Shown here piece by piece: positions 14,620 through 16,425 of a stretch of 16,425 nt of DNA (position 1 is the first letter of the stretch; the number at the start of each line of letters is the position of its first letter). The stretch spans positions 1-16,425 of the forward strand of contig CAMOIK010000023.1 of NCBI GenBank assembly GCA_946615875.1. The letters are read 5' to 3'. Source of the stretch: an uncultured Verrucomicrobiota bacterium. GTDB taxonomy: Bacteria; Verrucomicrobiota; Kiritimatiellia; RFP12; UBA1067. Under the pieces are notes generated by a model. That model was not told where the DNA came from, ran no database searches, and saw only the letters and a list, made by a program, of their open reading frames with translations. The translations under genes and the position numbers were made by a program.

Positions 14620-15852
14620 CTAGCATCTTATCTGCCCCGCCTTGGCGAGCATCTTGGCCTCGACCGACTGGATTTCCGCGAAGCCCTGCGAGGAGTGGGG
14701 GTTCAGGCCGTCCGACGCCTCCATGGAGGAGTCGGCTTCATTGTAGATGGAGGCCGTCAGCCCGGAGAGGCCCTCGAAAAAGATGTTGCCCTTGTAGAGT
14801 CCGAGCGTCACTTCCGCAGTCGCCTTGTCCGCCCAGACCTGGATTGCGGCGCGGGCCGCCTGCGTCGCGGGGTCGAACCAGCGACCATCGTATATCTGGT
14901 CTGCGACGAGTTTGGAAAGCTGCTGGAAGAAGAGCGTGGAGCGGCGGTCCATCACGCCCTCGTATATGTATTTCAGACCCCAAGACAGGACTTCCATTCC
15001 CGGAGCCTCATAGACGCCGCGGGACTTGGTGCCGATGATGCGGTTCTCGAGCGCGTGCTTCATCCCGATGCCGTTGCGGCCGCCTATCTTGTTCACGGCC
15101 AGCATCACTTCGTAGGGCGACAAGACCTGGCCGTTGATGGCCACGCACCGCCCCTTCTCGAACTTCAGCACGACCTTCTCCACGGCGTCTGGCGCCTGTT
15201 CGGGCCACACGCCCATGGTCGGCTCCACGATCCGCATCGACGTCTCCATGGACTCCAGATCCTCCGCCTCGTGCGAGAGGCCCGCCAGATTGCCGTCCGT
15301 CGAATATTTCTTCCTGGTGCCTGCGAAAGCCACAATGCCGCGCTGCGCCAGGAACTCCACCATCTGGGTGCGGCCAGGGAACTTCTTGAGCAGATCGGAG
15401 TCGCGCCACGGCGCATACACGCCAAACGATGGATCGAGCACGTTCACGTAGCGCTCGAAACGCATCTGGTCGTTGCCGCGTCCCGTCGCGCCGTGCACGA
15501 GCGCCACGCAACCGGCTGCCTTCATCGCGGGCAGCAAGGCCTGCACCGTGACGGCGCGGGCGATGCCAGTCGAGTTCCAATAGCCGCCGTCGTACATCGC
15601 CTGGCACTTCACAGTCTCGAAGCAGATGTCCGCCATCTCCTTCGTCACATCTACAATCGTCGTGTCCACGCCCGTAGGCGCCATTTTCTTCTTGATGTCG
15701 TCGATGTCCTTCTCGTCGGGCTGGCCGACGTTCGCGGAAAACGCCTTGACCTTCACGCCAGCATCCTGAAGCACGCAGCAGATCGTCTTGGAATCGAGGC
15801 CGCCGCTCACGCAAACGCCTACCGTCTTGCCCTTCAAATCTTCCAGTTTCAT
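14620..15852 (-). CDS. argG: Argininosuccinate synthase
   Basis: This 410-residue enzyme joins citrulline and aspartate using ATP, the seventh step of arginine synthesis. The PP-loop SGGLDS (16-21) binds ATP. HGATGRGNDQMRFE (around 119-132) and KKYSTDGNLAGLSHEAEDLE (around 182-201) are the citrulline/aspartate-site blocks of the family. Length matches the usual 400-450. ATG 15852 has AAGGAG 6 nt upstream and a clear promoter just beyond. It is the first gene of a unit with grpE and dnaJ; the 15-nt gap to grpE makes co-transcription likely. No other arg gene is in the window. Confidence 0.96.
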   Translation of the reverse strand: MKLEDLKGKTVGVCVSGGLDSKTICCVLQDAGVKVKAFSANVGQPDEKDIDDIKKKMAPTGVDTTIVDVTKEMADICFETVKCQAMYDGGYWNSTGIARAVTVQALLPAMKAAGCVALVHGATGRGNDQMRFERYVNVLDPSFGVYAPWRDSDLLKKFPGRTQMVEFLAQRGIVAFAGTRKKYSTDGNLAGLSHEAEDLESMETSMRIVEPTMGVWPEQAPDAVEKVVLKFEKGRCVAINGQVLSPYEVMLAVNKIGGRNGIGMKHALENRIIGTKSRGVYEAPGMEVLSWGLKYIYEGVMDRRSTLFFQQLSKLVADQIYDGRWFDPATQAARAAIQVWADKATAEVTLGLYKGNIFFEGLSGLTASIYNEADSSMEASDGLNPHSSQGFAEIQSVEAKMLAKAGQIRC

Positions 15853-15883
15853 ATCGTTTCTCCTTTTCTTGTACTGGGCGCAT

Positions 15884-15913
15884 ATTATAGCACAACTGCC
15901 CCTTTTGGGTCAA
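15884..15913 (-). promoter_or_regulatory. Promoter of argG-grpE-dnaJ
   Basis: On the - strand TTGACC (15908-15913) is followed by an 18-bp spacer and a perfect TATAAT (15884-15889) with an extended TGC before it. Transcription would start near 15877, giving a leader of about 25 nt with AAGGAG before the argG ATG. No CIRCE heat-shock inverted repeat (TTAGCACTC-N9-GAGTGCTAA) is present, although grpE and dnaJ lie in this unit. Confidence 0.78.
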
Positions 15914-15951
15914 GGTGTCGCACGGCTGGAGTTTACGGCTCGATAGGCGGG

Positions 15952-15984
15952 CGAAAAAGCGCGGCAACCGCCCGCCGTTTTTCG
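15952..15984. terminator. A-tract/T-tract hairpin at the edge of the transposase region
   Basis: An imperfect inverted repeat spans this interval: CGAAAAA (15952-15958) pairs with TTTTTCG (15978-15984), and GCGG (15961-15964) pairs with CCGC (15968-15971) around a CAA loop. A competing stem GGCGGGC (15946-15952) / GCCCGCC (15970-15976) is followed on the + strand by G then TTTTT. Either form looks like an intrinsic terminator. It lies between the argG promoter and the transposase gene and may block read-through into the transposase, a common IS design. That role is inference. Confidence 0.4.
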
Positions 15985-16015
15985 GCAGAATACCGACTCG
16001 CACAACAAACAAGAC

Positions 16016-16022
16016 AAGGAGG
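16016..16022 (+). promoter_or_regulatory. Perfect Shine-Dalgarno sequence before an ATA codon
   Basis: AAGGAGG lies exactly 7 nt before an in-frame ATA at 16030. No ATG, GTG or TTG exists in this frame upstream as far back as 15841. The nearby TTG at 16023 is in a different frame, which does not encode the transposase. Confidence 0.65.
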
Positions 16023-16029
16023 TTGCCGC

Positions 16030-16425
16030 ATAAGGCCTATATACACGGAGAAGAGGCTGAGCCGGAATCTGGACGACGAGACGCTGGGGGCGTCCGTGGC
16101 CGAGGCCGTCCTGAGGGACGGCGCACGGTCGGTGAGAAGCGACACCCTCCTTCTCGTCGACCCGACGGAGATCCGCAAGGAGTTCTCGTACAAGATGGAG
16201 TTCGTCACCCGCGTCAGGGACGCGAGCCGTTCGTCGAAGGAGGGCCGGGACGTCCTCGTGAACGGATACCACGGCTGCATGGTCGCGGCCTGCCGCCCGG
16301 GCGGACGCAAGACCGTGCCGCTCGCGCTGAAGCTCTGGTCGTCTCGCTCTCCCGGCTTCAAGGGCGAGAACGACGAGGTGCTGAAGATCATAAGGGCGGT
16401 GTACGCCGCGACGGGGGGCAAGGGC
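16030..16425 (+). CDS. IS4-like DDE transposase, N-terminal part (partial)
   Basis: This frame, open to the window edge (132 codons seen), encodes a transposase of the IS4/DDE type. It shows LLLVDPTEIRKEFSYKMEFV (40-59), in which Asp 44 is the probable first catalytic acid. The following VRD, NGYHGCMVAA, TVPLALKLWSSRSPGFKGENDEVLKII (95-121) match the conserved block between the first two catalytic residues in these proteins. The N-terminus (RPIYTEKRLSRNLDDETLG) looks like a natural start. The only well-placed initiation codon is ATA at 16030; in-frame GTG at 16096 and ATG near 16192 would remove the N-terminus. The gene may use rare AUA initiation, or it may be a copy weakened by ATG-to-ATA mutation. 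Confidence 0.75.
   Translation, partial: MRPIYTEKRLSRNLDDETLGASVAEAVLRDGARSVRSDTLLLVDPTEIRKEFSYKMEFVTRVRDASRSSKEGRDVLVNGYHGCMVAACRPGGRKTVPLALKLWSSRSPGFKGENDEVLKIIRAVYAATGGKG

Larger units (their letters stand above)
15946..16425 (+). mobile_element. Left part of an IS4-like insertion sequence (runs off the window)
   Basis: A DDE transposase gene begins at 16030 and continues past the right edge. A hairpin-bearing leader precedes it, as in many insertion sequences. No terminal inverted repeat or target duplication can be confirmed, because the right end is outside the window. The left boundary given here is a guess set by the hairpin; the true end may lie between 15914 and 16010. Confidence 0.45.

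Noticed and set aside
16023..16025. TTG as the transposase start
   Set aside because: It is in a different frame from the transposase and lies directly against the Shine-Dalgarno sequence.
15933..16421. 162-residue - frame at the right edge
   Set aside because: Antisense of the transposase frame, which carries the conserved VDPTEI and KMEF blocks on the + strand.

Overview
This 16.4 kb window is GC-rich, densely packed bacterial chromosome, mostly housekeeping genes. The gene content points to an anaerobic Gram-negative bacterium: a complete MurC-MurB fusion, an exported small beta-barrel-like protein, an indolepyruvate:ferredoxin oxidoreductase subunit next to a phenylacetate-CoA ligase, and a DUF2851 protein. 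My best guess is a member of the PVC group (Verrucomicrobiota/Kiritimatiellae or Lentisphaerota type). That is an inference from gene content and style; no 16S rRNA is present.

Layout, left to right. Positions 1-390 hold no convincing gene. They carry an array of eight palindromic TATATA-centred boxes (44-208), then 11-bp-spaced TTCAAC repeats (280-319) and an extended -10 promoter. From 391 to 4708 on the + strand lie comM (YifB-type AAA+ ATPase), a DUF2851 gene and a short comEC-like membrane protein, a likely natural-transformation operon. From 4744 to 15852 every gene is on the - strand. In transcription order these are argG-grpE-dnaJ; tRNA-Leu(UAG); an ACT-domain gene, a UPF0210/DUF711 gene, an exported flavodoxin and a small exported beta-rich protein; a nifU-like gene, iorB and paaK; and finally murC-murB (fused) and birA. 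At the right edge an IS4-like transposase gene starts on the + strand and runs out of the window. It has a perfect Shine-Dalgarno sequence but an ATA in place of the start codon.

Functional groups. ComM and ComEC handle DNA import and recombination, and the DUF2851 protein is tied to them only by position. ArgG serves arginine synthesis, and GrpE/DnaJ are DnaK co-chaperones. The nifU-iorB-paaK group suggests ferredoxin-linked 2-oxoacid (aryl-pyruvate) metabolism, but the catalytic iorA subunit is absent from the window. MurC-MurB makes peptidoglycan precursors, and BirA biotinylates carboxylases.

Four promoters (upstream of comM, nifU, murCB and argG) share an extended -10 of the form TGn-NATAAT. 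In three of them it is followed directly by AT-n-CGC or AT-GCGC. This looks like a genome-typical promoter signature. The most unusual items are the palindrome array, the miniaturised MurC-MurB fusion, the ComEC lacking its nuclease-like domain, and the ATA-start transposase.
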